A DNA stretch of 64,000 nt from Thermohalobaculum sp050331395 (GCA_050331395.1 JBHJGX010000076.1:7662-71661), one strand, 5' to 3'. Shown: positions 30,965 through 40,595, counted from the first letter of the stretch. Made by a program: numbers and translations. Notes: generated by a model from the letters alone, not told the origin.

Positions 30965-33247
30965 ATGCCGAACACCATGTTGCGCGGGACCCTCGCGCTG
31001 GCCAGCGGCGTGAGTGCGCTCGCGCTCACCGCCGGTCTGGCCGCCGCTCAGACGGCGACCACCAACTTCATCAACGAACTGGAAGACGCGGGCTCGTACC
31101 TGTCGGGCGACTTCCACAACCACACCTCGTGCACCGACGGCTCGATGTCGGTCACCGTCACGGTCAACGAATCGCTCGACACCTACGGCCTCGACTGGTT
31201 CGCCCAGACCGGCCACGGCGGCGGCTCGCTCAACCGCGATTGCCGGTTCTCGGACCCGGAATATGACGGCTCGGTCTCGGGGTCGGGCAATTTCTGGCAG
31301 GAAACCATCGGCGCCGACGCGCTCCTCGGCGACGTGGAATTCTCGGGCGGCAACGGCGCGAGCACCCGCTTCGGCGACGAAGGCGCCCGCGAGATGCACC
31401 GCTGGCAGAACCTGATCGAGTACGCCTACCCGATGCAAGCGGCGGCCGGTCAGATCGCCGACAAGCCGGCGTGGATCGGCATCGAGCACAACGCCCCGGG
31501 CCACGAGCACGTCTCGATGGCGATCCTCACCGAGGGTCTGCGCGAGGGCTTGCCGCTCACCCCTGACTTCACGCCTTATGCGACCGGTCAGTTCGAATAC
31601 CTCTTCGACCGGGGCAACAACGACCGTTCGGGCGGCCTCGACTTCGAAGATCCGGCCAACAACGGCATCCCGCTCCAGGAAGACCAGACCGGCCAGGCCG
31701 GCCACGAGTACTCTGTGACCTCGGTCGAGTGGCTCCGTGAGAACCACCGCACGACGTCTTATTTCGTGCCGGCGCACGTCGAGCGTCAGGGCGGCTTCGT
31801 CCCGGACGAGAACCGCGGCTATAATGTCGAGCACTTCCGCGACTATTACAACGCCGGTCTGCTCAACCTCTTCGCGCCGACGGGCCAATCGCTTGCCTAC
31901 GGCGGCGAATTCCTCGCCGGCCACCAGTTCGCCAACGGCGGCCGTGGCACCTACGAACTCGACCGTCCGACTGCCGGCTTCGGCACCTACGGCGGCGCCG
32001 GCGCCTATGCGGGCGCGGAAATCGCGGTCCCGACCCGTGCCTTCGACGGCGGCGACGGCGAAATCGCCACCAACGCCTTCCTGAATGGCGAGCCGGTCTC
32101 GATCGTTCTGCCGACCGACGGCGAAGTTCTCGACGAAGAAGACCTGAACTCGATCCGCGATCAGTTCGACGCGATCTTCGAAGGCCGTCTGACCGAGCCG
32201 TCGGGCTCCGACCAGTTCGACAGCTTCGACACCGAAGAGCCCATCGAGCAGTACGTGCTCGGCCGGCCGGGTCTCGCCACCATGTGGGACGCGCTCCTCG
32301 GCGAAGGCCGCAAGTTCTGGATCTTCTCCAGCTCTGACTGGCACAACCGAGGTCAGTTCGGCCCGTTCGAGCCCGAATCGACCCTCGATCCGTGGCCGGG
32401 CGAGTACAACAAGTCCTATGCCTACACGGACACGAACGCGACCAACTATGACCAGTCGGTCGCCCAGGCGATCCTTCGCGGCAAGCGCTCGGGCAACGTC
32501 TGGAACGTGCACGGCGACCTGATCGACGAGTTCTACTTCGTGATGTGCCAGGGCGAGCTCTGCGCCACCATGGGCCAGACGCTCCGCGTCGATGCCGGCG
32601 GCCCGGACGTGCAGTGGGAAATCCGCCTCCGCGATCCGGAAGGCGCGAACTTCTCGCCCTACACCTTCGACAACCCGTCGCTCGCCCAGATCGGCATGAG
32701 CGTGCCGATGAACGAGCCGGTGCTCAGCCACATCGACGTAATCCGGGGTGACGTGACCGGCCTGATCTCGCCCGATCAGCCCGAGTACTTCACCAACGTG
32801 GCGAACCCGACCGTCGAGATCTTCGGCACGGTCGACAACATGGCCGGCGAGTTCACCGCCGACGGTGAGTTCCTCGTCGCCACCGGCTCGATCCCGGCCG
32901 CCACGATCTCGAACGAGATGTACTTCCGCGTCCGCGGCACGAACATCCCGAAGGGCACGCCGAACGAGACCGACGCGGACGGCAACCCGCTCCTCGACGA
33001 TTTCGCCTCGCTGATCCCCTGCACCGCCGAAGGCAACGGCGCCCCCTCGGGCACCGCGAGCCCGACGCCGATCAACTCGTCGATTTTCGCTCGCGCCGAG
33101 ATTGACGCCCAGTTCGACCCGACCCGCTGCCCGGATCACCTCCCGGTCGACGCGTCGGGCACCAAGTTCATCGACGCCGATGTCGAAGCTTGGGCCGACC
33201 TGTGGTTCTACTCGAGCCCGATCTTCCTCCGTCCGTTCAACCGCTGA
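30965..33247 (+). CDS. Secreted DUF3604 (PHP-like) metal-dependent protein
   Basis: The 760-residue product has a signal peptide (cleavage near AAAQ, residue 29) and the DUF3604 fold. The metal-binding PHP-like opening is GDFHNHTSCTDGS (His51 and His53), followed by GLDWFAQTGHGG, GIEHNAPGHEH and FSSSDWHNRGQ, which supply further His/Asp ligands. PHP-type enzymes are usually phosphoesterases, but no DUF3604 activity is firmly known. Four Cys may form disulfides, which fits a neighbour foldase. Codon use is unusually regular and C-ending, a sign of high expression. A strong stem-loop follows the gene. Confidence 0.88.
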   Translation: MPNTMLRGTLALASGVSALALTAGLAAAQTATTNFINELEDAGSYLSGDFHNHTSCTDGSMSVTVTVNESLDTYGLDWFAQTGHGGGSLNRDCRFSDPEYDGSVSGSGNFWQETIGADALLGDVEFSGGNGASTRFGDEGAREMHRWQNLIEYAYPMQAAAGQIADKPAWIGIEHNAPGHEHVSMAILTEGLREGLPLTPDFTPYATGQFEYLFDRGNNDRSGGLDFEDPANNGIPLQEDQTGQAGHEYSVTSVEWLRENHRTTSYFVPAHVERQGGFVPDENRGYNVEHFRDYYNAGLLNLFAPTGQSLAYGGEFLAGHQFANGGRGTYELDRPTAGFGTYGGAGAYAGAEIAVPTRAFDGGDGEIATNAFLNGEPVSIVLPTDGEVLDEEDLNSIRDQFDAIFEGRLTEPSGSDQFDSFDTEEPIEQYVLGRPGLATMWDALLGEGRKFWIFSSSDWHNRGQFGPFEPESTLDPWPGEYNKSYAYTDTNATNYDQSVAQAILRGKRSGNVWNVHGDLIDEFYFVMCQGELCATMGQTLRVDAGGPDVQWEIRLRDPEGANFSPYTFDNPSLAQIGMSVPMNEPVLSHIDVIRGDVTGLISPDQPEYFTNVANPTVEIFGTVDNMAGEFTADGEFLVATGSIPAATISNEMYFRVRGTNIPKGTPNETDADGNPLLDDFASLIPCTAEGNGAPSGTASPTPINSSIFARAEIDAQFDPTRCPDHLPVDASGTKFIDADVEAWADLWFYSSPIFLRPFNR

Positions 33248-33290
33248 GCGGGCTGGCCCCGCGGGGCCGAGACGGAAACCGATCGACCGC

Positions 33291-33310
33291 GGGGGCCCTT
33301 CGGGGCCCCC
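33291..33310 (+). terminator. Strong stem-loop after DUF3604 gene
   Basis: GGGGGCCC and GGGCCCCC form an eight-pair stem closed by a TTCG tetraloop, 44 bases after the DUF3604 stop. A second perfect palindrome, GGCCCCGCGGGGCC, lies at 33255-33268. There is no T tract, so it may terminate weakly or protect the transcript's 3' end. Confidence 0.6.
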
Positions 33311-33335
33311 GTTCGCATGAAAGCCCCGAACCGCC

Positions 33336-34082
33336 ATGACGGTCCTCGACCTCGTCCTCCTCGCCACCGCGCCGGCCATCGGCTCCTTTGCCGCGCTGGC
33401 CGCAGACCGGGCCGAGACCGGCCGGTCCGCCATCGCCCCGCGCTCGCGCTGCGACGGCTGCGGACGCCCGATTGCGCCGCAAGACCTGGTGCCGATCCTC
33501 TCGTTCCTTTGGCTGGGGGGCCGTGCCCGCTGTTGCGGCGCGCGGATCCCGGCGCATCTCCCAGGTCTCGAGCTCGCCAGCTTCGCCATCGCCGCCTGGG
33601 GGTTGTCGGCGACCACGGCCGCGCCCGAGGCGATCCGTATCGCAACCGTCGGCCTCGGCACCGCGCTCGTCGGCCTCGCCTGGTTCGATCTCCGCCATTT
33701 CCGCCTGCCCGATGCGGCGACCCTGCCGCTCCTCCTCGGCGGGCTCGCGCTCTCCGCCGCCGGGCTCACGGGCCCGATGTGGAGCCACGCAGCCGGGGCC
33801 GCCGCGGGCTATGCCCTGATCGCGGGGATCGACGCCGCCTATCGCCGGATCCGCGGGCAAACGGGCCTCGGCCTCGGCGATGCCAAACTCCTCGCGGCCG
33901 GCGGCGCCTGGACCGGGCTCGCGGCGTTGCCGTCGATCCTGCTCTTGGGCGCACTCGCGGGGATCGGGACCGCGCTCCTCCGCGGCAGCCGCTGGCGCGA
34001 GCCGCTTCCCTTCGGCCCGGGCCTCGCGCTCGGCATCTGGCTCGCCTGGTGCCATGGGCCGGTCCTTCTGATGGCGCCGTGA
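33336..34082 (+). CDS. gspO: Prepilin peptidase GspO
   Basis: The 248-residue membrane aspartyl protease cleaves the leader peptides of the pseudopilins GspG-K. The catalytic Asp residues are in FDLRHFRLPD (about 117) and GLGDAKLL (about 177). The N-terminal cytoplasmic loop has CDGC (about residues 39-42), but its partner CxxC has become an adjacent Cys pair (RCCGAR), two residues shorter than usual. Eight membrane segments are expected. First gene of the type II secretion locus. Confidence 0.9.
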   Translation: MTVLDLVLLATAPAIGSFAALAADRAETGRSAIAPRSRCDGCGRPIAPQDLVPILSFLWLGGRARCCGARIPAHLPGLELASFAIAAWGLSATTAAPEAIRIATVGLGTALVGLAWFDLRHFRLPDAATLPLLLGGLALSAAGLTGPMWSHAAGAAAGYALIAGIDAAYRRIRGQTGLGLGDAKLLAAGGAWTGLAALPSILLLGALAGIGTALLRGSRWREPLPFGPGLALGIWLAWCHGPVLLMAP

Positions 34083-34149
34083 TCGGCCGCCGCCGCGTTT
34101 GGCAAGCCCAGAGCCAGCCGCTATAAAACCGAGGAATGCGGGAGCCGCG

Positions 34150-35832
34150 ATGCTCACTTACCCGGACAGCACCACGACGCCGATTGCCCGCCTCGCGGAG
34201 ACGCTTCTCGAGGACGGCCGGCTTGACCATGCCGCGCTCCGCCGCGCCGAACGGGTGGCCGAGGAGACCGACGAGCGCCTCGATACGGTGCTGACCCGCC
34301 TCGGCCTCGTCGACGAGCGCAGCATGGCCGACGCCTTTGCCCGCGTCCTCGGCTGTCCGCGCGCCGGACCGGCCGACTTCCCCGCCGAGCCGCTCTTTCT
34401 CGAGGACCTCGGCGCCCGATTTCTGCTCGCCGCGCGGCTCCTGCCGCTTGCCGACGGGGCCGAGGGCGCGATCCTCGCCGTCGCCGACCCGGTCGACCGG
34501 GCCGCCGTCGATGCGGTGCGCCTCAAACTCGGCCGCCCCGTCGAGATCCGCATCGGCCTGCCGTCGGAGATCGAAGCCGCCCTCGAACGCCTCTATGCGG
34601 GAGAGAGCGACGCGGCCGCGGCCGATACCCTCCACGAGACCGATACCGCCGCCGACATCGCCAAGCTCCGCGACCTCGCCTCGGAAGCGCCGGTCATTCG
34701 GATCGTCAATCAGATCATCCGCAAGGCGGCCGAGGCCCGCGCCTCGGACATCCATCTCGAACCCTTCGAGCAGTCGCTGCGCGTGCGGCTCCGGGTCGAC
34801 GGCGCGCTCCGCGAGGTACCGCCCCCGCCCGGCCCTCTGCGGGCAGCCGTGATCAGTCGCATCAAGATCATGGCAAAGCTCAACATCGCCGAGCAGCGGC
34901 TGCCGCAGGACGGCCGGATCCAGGCGACGGTGGCGGGGCGAGCGCTCGATATGCGGATCGCGACCCTGCCGACGCTCCATGGCGAGGGCGTCGTGATGCG
35001 CCTCCTCGACCGCTCGGGGCTCGTGCTCGACTACGACGGCCTCGGCTTCGACGCGGCGGTGCAAGAGGCGCTCTTGCCGCTCATCGAGAGACCGAACGGG
35101 ATCCTGCTGGTGACCGGGCCAACGGGCTCGGGCAAGACAACGACGCTCTATGCGACGCTCAGCCGCCTCAACCGCCCCGACCGCAAGGTGATCACCGTCG
35201 AGGACCCAGTCGAGTACCACCTCGACGGCATCACCCAGATCCAGGTCAAACCGCAGATCGGGCTGAGCTTCGCGCACGGGCTGCGGGCGATCCTCCGCCA
35301 GGACCCGGATATCATCATGATCGGCGAAATCCGCGACCGGGAGACCGCCGAGATCGCCGTGCAAGCCGCGCTGACCGGGCACCTGGTGCTGGCGACGCTG
35401 CACACGAACTCGGCCGCAGCCGCGATCGCCCGGCTGAGGGATATGGGCGTCGAGGATTACCTCTTGACCGCGACGCTCGTCGGCACGGTCGCCCAGCGCC
35501 TGGTCCGCCGGCTCTGTCCGGACTGCGCCGCCCCCGAAAGCGCGCCCCTCGTCGAAGGCGTGGCGCCCGGGCGCGATCCGGCCGGCTTCCGCAAGGCGAT
35601 CGGTTGCGCCGCCTGCCAGGGCACGGGCTATCGCGGCCGGACCGGCGTGATGGAGGTGCTCGAGATCGACGATCCCATCCGCCGGGCGATCCTTTCCCGC
35701 GAAGACCAGCGCGATATCGAGGCCCTCGCCGTCGCCCGCGGCATGCGCACCATGCGCGCCCACGGCATCGAGAAGGCCGCCCGGGGCGAGACCGCGCTCG
35801 GCGAAGTGCTGCGCCTCGCGGCCGAGGTCTGA
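34150..35832 (+). CDS. gspE: Type II secretion ATPase GspE
   Basis: The 560-residue cytoplasmic ATPase powers pseudopilus assembly. It has an N-terminal MshEN-type domain that docks on GspL, Walker A TGPTGSGKTTTLYA (about residue 325), the Asp and His boxes and Walker B-like DPDIIMIGEIRD, and a tetracysteine zinc module (CPDC and CAAC, about residues 457-487). ATG 34150 with GGGAG upstream is preferred to a TTG at 34099. CTATAAAA at 34121-34128 could be part of a promoter. Confidence 0.95.
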   Translation: MLTYPDSTTTPIARLAETLLEDGRLDHAALRRAERVAEETDERLDTVLTRLGLVDERSMADAFARVLGCPRAGPADFPAEPLFLEDLGARFLLAARLLPLADGAEGAILAVADPVDRAAVDAVRLKLGRPVEIRIGLPSEIEAALERLYAGESDAAAADTLHETDTAADIAKLRDLASEAPVIRIVNQIIRKAAEARASDIHLEPFEQSLRVRLRVDGALREVPPPPGPLRAAVISRIKIMAKLNIAEQRLPQDGRIQATVAGRALDMRIATLPTLHGEGVVMRLLDRSGLVLDYDGLGFDAAVQEALLPLIERPNGILLVTGPTGSGKTTTLYATLSRLNRPDRKVITVEDPVEYHLDGITQIQVKPQIGLSFAHGLRAILRQDPDIIMIGEIRDRETAEIAVQAALTGHLVLATLHTNSAAAAIARLRDMGVEDYLLTATLVGTVAQRLVRRLCPDCAAPESAPLVEGVAPGRDPAGFRKAIGCAACQGTGYRGRTGVMEVLEIDDPIRRAILSREDQRDIEALAVARGMRTMRAHGIEKAARGETALGEVLRLAAEV

Positions 35833-35836
35833 GGCA

Positions 35837-37057
35837 ATGCCCCAGTTCCGCTACCGCGCCGTCAACGCCAAGGGCGAGGTGGTCACGGGCACGATCCACA
35901 CCACCGACCGCGCCGCCGCCGTCGCCCGGCTGCAAGCCGAAGGCGCCATGCCGATCCGCCTCGAGAGCGCGGCCGCGGGCGGGCTGATGGCGCTCCTCAA
36001 CACCGAGATCACGCCAAGGGACGGGCTGACGGAACGCGACCGCATCGCCTTCACCCGCACGCTCGCGACGCTCACCGGCGCGGGCCTGCCGCTCGACCGG
36101 GCGCTCGAGACCGCCCGCGATCTGGGGACGAGCCGGGCCGGGCGCGACGTGGCGGGCCGTCTTCTCGACCGGGTCCGGGAAGGGGCGGCGCTCTCGGACG
36201 CGCTCGACGGCGAACGTCAGGCGTTCCCCGCGCTTTACCGGGCGACGCTCCGCGCCGGCGAGGCGGGCGCCGCGCTCGAGACCACCCTCGCCCGGATGGC
36301 CGACACGCTCGAGGTGGCCGCCAAACGCCGGGGCGCGCTCCGCTCGGCGCTCATCTACCCGGCCTTCCTGATCGTGACCGCAATCGGCTCGGTCGCCGTG
36401 CTCCTCGCCTTCGTCGTGCCGACCTTCGAACCGCTCCTGGACGAGGCGGGCGTCGATCCGCCGCCCGTGACCCGGGCGGTGATCGCCTCCGGTCGCTTCG
36501 TCGAGAGCTACTGGCTCGTCCTTCTCCTCGGTGTCGCGGGCGCCGTCGCCGCCTTTCGCGTGGCGCTTTTGCGGCCGGATATCCGCCTCGCTTATCACCG
36601 AGCACTTCTCGCGGTGCCCGGCATCGGCGGGCTCTGGCGCGCCTTCGAAACCGGCCGCCTCGCTCGCCTCCTCGGCAGCCTCCTCGAGAACGGCGTCGCG
36701 CTCCCGGCGGCCCTCCGCCATGCGGGCGCGGCACTCGGAAACCGGGCCTTCGCCGCCGAGATCGCCCGCATCGTCCCCGAAGTCGAGGCCGGCCGGGGCC
36801 TTGCAAAGCCCCTCGCCGACGGCAGGCTCTTGCCGCCGCTCGCGCTCCAGCTGATCCAGGTCGGCCAGGAGAGCGGACAGCTCACGGAAATGCTGCTCAA
36901 GACCGCCGAGATTTTCGAGGAGGACGGCACGCGCCGCTTCGATCAGGCGATGGCGCTCCTCACCCCGGTGCTCACCTTGGTGATGGGCGGGCTGATCGCA
37001 CTCATCATCTCTTCGATCCTCTTCGCCCTCTTCTCGATCAACGAACTCGCCATCTAG
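35837..37057 (+). CDS. gspF: Type II secretion inner-membrane platform protein GspF
   Basis: The 406-residue protein has two homologous GspF domains of helices, each followed by membrane segments (about residues 170-190, 220-240 and 375-400). It opens FRYRAVNAKGEVVTG, the classical PilC/GspF start. It anchors GspE and GspL. Four bases separate it from gspE. Confidence 0.95.
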   Translation: MPQFRYRAVNAKGEVVTGTIHTTDRAAAVARLQAEGAMPIRLESAAAGGLMALLNTEITPRDGLTERDRIAFTRTLATLTGAGLPLDRALETARDLGTSRAGRDVAGRLLDRVREGAALSDALDGERQAFPALYRATLRAGEAGAALETTLARMADTLEVAAKRRGALRSALIYPAFLIVTAIGSVAVLLAFVVPTFEPLLDEAGVDPPPVTRAVIASGRFVESYWLVLLLGVAGAVAAFRVALLRPDIRLAYHRALLAVPGIGGLWRAFETGRLARLLGSLLENGVALPAALRHAGAALGNRAFAAEIARIVPEVEAGRGLAKPLADGRLLPPLALQLIQVGQESGQLTEMLLKTAEIFEEDGTRRFDQAMALLTPVLTLVMGGLIALIISSILFALFSINELAI

Positions 37058-37068
37058 GGAGATCGCCC

Positions 37069-37509
37069 ATGGCCCCGCGGACCGCCCAGAGACCGCCGAC
37101 CGACGCCGGCCTCACCCTGCTCGAGCTGCTCGTCGTGGTGACGATCCTCGTGCTTTTGACCGTCGCGATCGGGACCGTGGCGCTCAATTACCTCTCCGGC
37201 GCGAAGGCCGACGCCGCCCGGCTCCAACTCGGCCAGATCGAAGCGGGGCTCGACCTCTACCGCCTCGACGCAGGGCGCTATCCGACCGAAGCGGAGGGGC
37301 TCGCGGCGCTCATCGAAGCGCCCGCCGGCGCCGCCGAATGGAACGGTCCCTATGTACGCAAGGAGGCGGCGCTGACGGATCCGTGGGGCCGGCAATTCGA
37401 ATACCGCCAGCCCGGCCGCGAGAACGAAGGGAGCTACGACCTTTTCTCGCTCGGCGCGGACGGCACCGAGGGCGGTGAGGACGAGGATGCGGACGTCACC
37501 AACTGGTAA
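37069..37509 (+). CDS. gspG: Major pseudopilin GspG
   Basis: The 146-residue pseudopilin has a leader ending DAG, then LTLLELLVVVTILVLL with the Glu at position five after the cut, and the calcium-binding C-terminal loop region (DPWGRQFEYRQPG, then FSLGADGTEGGEDEDADV). It builds the pseudopilus shaft. The last codons overlap the start of gspH. Confidence 0.95.
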   Translation: MAPRTAQRPPTDAGLTLLELLVVVTILVLLTVAIGTVALNYLSGAKADAARLQLGQIEAGLDLYRLDAGRYPTEAEGLAALIEAPAGAAEWNGPYVRKEAALTDPWGRQFEYRQPGRENEGSYDLFSLGADGTEGGEDEDADVTNW

Positions 37510-37960
37510 GCGGACAGAGGGCGGCGAAGCCGGGCTGACGCTCCTCGAGATCTTGGTCGTCGTCACGATCCTGGTGGTGCTCGCGACCCTGCTTCCCGGC
37601 TTCGGCGGCGGTGGACGCCCTGACCCGCAGACCGCCGAGCGCGCGCTTCTCGGCACGCTTCGAGAGGCGAGGGCCGAGGCCGTGCGCACCGCCCGACCCG
37701 TGCGCGTGGTCTTCGACACCGCCGGCCGGCGCTTCGGCATCGACACCCCCACCCGGCCCCTCCCCGAGGGCGTGGATCTGACGCTCGCGACCGCACGGGA
37801 GGCGGCCGACCGGCGCGGTCGCCCGGGGATCCTGTTCTTTGCCGACGGCAGCGCGACGGGCGGACGGCTCACCCTCTCGGAGGCCGGCGCCCGCCGCGGC
37901 AGCGCAGGCGTGATCTCGGTGCGCTGGTTGACCGGCGTCGCCCGGATCGAGACGCCATGA
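37487..37960 (+). CDS. gspH: Minor pseudopilin GspH
   Basis: The 157-residue protein has a basic leader ending GGEAG, then LTLLEILVVVTILVVLA, and a C-terminal beta domain of the GspH type (VVFDTAGRRFGID, FFADGSATGG). ATG 37487 lies inside gspG's last codons with GAGGA upstream, which indicates coupling. It is part of the pseudopilus tip region. Confidence 0.88.
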   Translation: MRTSPTGKRTEGGEAGLTLLEILVVVTILVVLATLLPGFGGGGRPDPQTAERALLGTLREARAEAVRTARPVRVVFDTAGRRFGIDTPTRPLPEGVDLTLATAREAADRRGRPGILFFADGSATGGRLTLSEAGARRGSAGVISVRWLTGVARIETP

Positions 37961-38334
37961 CCGCGCAGCGGGCGGCCGGGTTCACCCTCCTCGAAGTGCT
38001 CGTCGCCTTCGTCCTCGTTGCGATCGTTCTCGGCGCGGCCTATAGCGGCATCGCAGCCGGCGCCCGCGGAGCGGCCCGGGCAGAGGACACGCTCGCGGCC
38101 CTCGCGGCCGCAGAGGCCACCCTGGCACGGCTCGGCGCGGACGTGCCGCTCGTGCCGGGCGAGACCGTCTTGAGAGAGGACGGATGGATCACACGGATCG
38201 CTGTCGCCCCCTATCCCGAGCGCCGCGCCGAGCGCTTTGCCCGCCAAGGCGCCGGGCTCCTCTCGGTCGAGGTCGTCGCGCGCCACCCCTCGGGCGCGGC
38301 GGTCCGGCTCGAGACGCTGCGGCTCGCCCCGTGA
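37957..38334 (+). CDS. gspI: Minor pseudopilin GspI
   Basis: The 125-residue pseudopilin has leader MTAQRAAG, then FTLLEVLVAFVLVAIV, and a short globular domain ending with the GspI-like EVVARHPSG strand. It overlaps gspH and gspJ by four bases each. GspI, J and K form the tip complex of the pseudopilus. Confidence 0.9.
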   Translation: MTAQRAAGFTLLEVLVAFVLVAIVLGAAYSGIAAGARGAARAEDTLAALAAAEATLARLGADVPLVPGETVLREDGWITRIAVAPYPERRAERFARQGAGLLSVEVVARHPSGAAVRLETLRLAP

Positions 38335-38942
38335 GAGGCGCGGCCGAGAGCGGGCTCAGCCTGCTCGAGCTTTTGGTCGCGGTCTCTCTCCTCGGCCTCC
38401 TCGGCACGCTCGCGGCCGGCGGGATTTCGTTCGGCATGACCGCCTGGGAGCGGAGCGCGGATCTCGGCGCCCGGACCGTCGAGACCCGGGCCGTGCAGCG
38501 CTTTCTCGACCGGCTGATCTCGGAGCCATGGGCCGTCCGCCTCAGGGACGGCAGCCGCACGCCGCCCGTCCTCTTCGACGGCCGGCCCGAGGCGCTCTCG
38601 CTCGTAGCGACGCTGCCCGCCTTTCTCGCGCCGCCGGGCGACCGCTTGGTGGCGCTCGGACCGCTCGAGGAGGGCCGGCTCGGGCTCCGCTCCGCGCCGC
38701 TCGGAGACCGGCCGCCCGAGATCTCGGACCGGGCCGCGGTCGAGCCGCTCTTGCATGGGCTCGCCGCCATCGGCTTTCGCTATTTCGGTCCGGACGCGGA
38801 CGGCACGCGCCGCTGGCAGGCCCGCTGGCGCGGTCGCGCGCGGCTGCCCGAACTCGTGGAGATCACGCTCGTCTGGCCCGGGGAAAGCGGCCGCCCGACC
38901 GCCCGGCAGATCGTGCGCCTCGGCGAGGGAACCCGGCGATGA
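38331..38942 (+). CDS. gspJ: Minor pseudopilin GspJ
   Basis: The 203-residue product has a very short leader MRGAAESG, then LSLLELLVAVSLLGLL, and a globular domain with FDGRPEALSLVATLPAF and GFRYFGPDADGTRRW, typical of GspJ. The GTG start at 38331 overlaps the gspI stop. It ends in an ATGA overlap with gspL. Usually gspK follows here; in this window gspK is at 43525-44430 on the other strand. Confidence 0.9.
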   Translation: MRGAAESGLSLLELLVAVSLLGLLGTLAAGGISFGMTAWERSADLGARTVETRAVQRFLDRLISEPWAVRLRDGSRTPPVLFDGRPEALSLVATLPAFLAPPGDRLVALGPLEEGRLGLRSAPLGDRPPEISDRAAVEPLLHGLAAIGFRYFGPDADGTRRWQARWRGRARLPELVEITLVWPGESGRPTARQIVRLGEGTRR

Positions 38943-39994
38943 GCCTTGCGGTCCGGTTTCTCGACTGGTGGGGACGGGAACTCAGCGCCCTCGTGCCGAG
39001 CGGGCTTCGACGCGCGCTCGCACCGGGGGTCATCCGGCTGGCCGCCGTGCCGAGCTCCGAGGGCCTCGTCCTCGAACGCCATGACCGGCGGGTGCGGCGC
39101 TTGGGCCCCCTCGCCCGCCTCGGCCGAAAGAAACGCGCCCGTCTCGCCCGAGATGCGGCCCGCTGCCGGCTGCTCCCCCTCCTTGCCGTGCCGCAAGATC
39201 GGGTTGTCACCCGCGAGGTCAGCCTGCCAGGCGCGGCGGCCGAAGACCTCGCCGGCGTGCTCGGCTTCGAGATCGACCGGCTGACCCCGTTCCGCGCGCG
39301 CGAACTCTACTATGCCTTCCGGATGGCGCGCACCCGCCCCGAGACGGGCAAGATCGACGTCGCCCTCGTCTTTGCGCCCAGGGCCGATCTCGACCCGTTC
39401 CTCGAAGAGATGCGCAAGGCCGGACTGCAGGCCGCGGCCATCGACGTGCTCGAACCGACGGGCCGGCTGGCGGGGCTCGATCTTTTGCCCCCAGCCGAGA
39501 CCGCCCGGACGCCCTGGACCGCCCGCCTCTCTGCGGGGCTCGCCGCCGCCGCGCTCCTCCTCGGCGGCGCCTGGGGCTGGCTCGAATGGAGCGCTGCCGA
39601 GCGCGAGGCGGAGGCGCTCCGCGATGCGGTCTTCCAGGCCCGACGCGCGGCGATCGCGCTCGCCCGTCCCGCGACGCCCGCCGTCGCCGAGGGAGCTGCG
39701 CTCACCGCTTGGCGCCGGCGCGAGGCCACTCCGCTCGCCCTCGAGACCGTGGCGCACATCACCGAGATCCTGCCCGACGACACCTGGCTCGAGAGCCTGA
39801 CCCTGGAGGACGGCCGCGTCGACATGAGCGGCCAGTCGGCGAACGCCACCGACCTTATTCGCCGCTTCGAGGCGCACCCGGCCTTCACCCGACCCGAGTT
39901 TCGCGCACCGATTACCCGCACCGGAGATGGCGCGGACGGCGGTGCGGAACGGTTCCTCCTCACGGTCGCGCTCACCGGCGGGGGCCCCGAATGA
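38939..39994 (+). CDS. gspL: Type II secretion protein GspL
   Basis: The 351-residue bitopic protein has a cytoplasmic actin-like domain that binds GspE (about residues 1-195; REVSLPGAAAEDL, FEIDRLTPF), one membrane segment (about 202-222) and a periplasmic PilN-like domain (LETVAHITEILPDDTWLES). It links the ATPase to GspM. Starts in the gspJ stop. Confidence 0.9.
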   Translation: MSLAVRFLDWWGRELSALVPSGLRRALAPGVIRLAAVPSSEGLVLERHDRRVRRLGPLARLGRKKRARLARDAARCRLLPLLAVPQDRVVTREVSLPGAAAEDLAGVLGFEIDRLTPFRARELYYAFRMARTRPETGKIDVALVFAPRADLDPFLEEMRKAGLQAAAIDVLEPTGRLAGLDLLPPAETARTPWTARLSAGLAAAALLLGGAWGWLEWSAAEREAEALRDAVFQARRAAIALARPATPAVAEGAALTAWRRREATPLALETVAHITEILPDDTWLESLTLEDGRVDMSGQSANATDLIRRFEAHPAFTRPEFRAPITRTGDGADGGAERFLLTVALTGGGPE

Positions 39995-40536
39995 CGCCCC
40001 TGCTCTCGCGGCTCGCGGCGCTCGGGCTTCTCTTGGCGGGGGTTGCGCTCGTGACCTTTGCCGCCCTGCCGGTCTGGGACGCCGCGACCGCCCGACGCGA
40101 GGAGATCGCCGATCTTCGAGCCCAGCTCGCCCGGTTCCGCGACGAGATCCGCACAGCCTCCCGTGCGCCGGGCATCGACGTCGCCGACGCGGCCCTTTTC
40201 GAAGCGGGGTCCGAGGCCGTCGCCGCCGCCCGGCTTCGCGACATTCTCGATGCCGCCGCGCGGGCCGCGGGCGCGCGCCTTGAGACCTTCCAGATCGAGG
40301 ACAGCGTGCCGCTCGAGGCGACCGGCCTCGTTGCCATCCCGGTGACGCTGGCGCTCGAGACCGATATGGAGAACCTGGTAGCGTTCCTGCACCGGATCGA
40401 GACCGGGACGCCTTATCTCTTTGTCGAACGGTTGGACCTTCGCCGGCTGCGGCGGAGCGACGACCCGAGGGTGCCGACGGCGGTTGGGCTGAGGCTCCGG
40501 GTGCAGGGGCTGATGCCGGCCCCTTCCCCCGGCTGA
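39991..40536 (+). CDS. gspM: Type II secretion protein GspM
   Basis: The 181-residue inner-membrane protein has one membrane segment (about residues 8-27), a coiled-coil region (ARREEIADLRAQLARFRDEI) and a ferredoxin-like periplasmic domain (about 75-175) of the GspM/PilO type. It pairs with GspL, to which it is coupled by an ATGA overlap. Confidence 0.87.
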   Translation: MTPLLSRLAALGLLLAGVALVTFAALPVWDAATARREEIADLRAQLARFRDEIRTASRAPGIDVADAALFEAGSEAVAAARLRDILDAAARAAGARLETFQIEDSVPLEATGLVAIPVTLALETDMENLVAFLHRIETGTPYLFVERLDLRRLRRSDDPRVPTAVGLRLRVQGLMPAPSPG

Positions 40537-40595
40537 AGATTATGGCATAACCCTCCTGCCGAGACCCACTCGGGCCCGCCCGATCGGAGAGACCC

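Noticed and set aside
30902..33769. A 955-codon open frame antisense to the DUF3604 gene
   Set aside because: The plus-strand DUF3604 gene has a signal peptide, metal motifs and a ribosome site; the antisense frame has none and low-complexity content.
33766..35763. A 665-codon open frame antisense to gspO and gspE
   Set aside because: GspE and GspO are unambiguous on the plus strand; the antisense product is low complexity.
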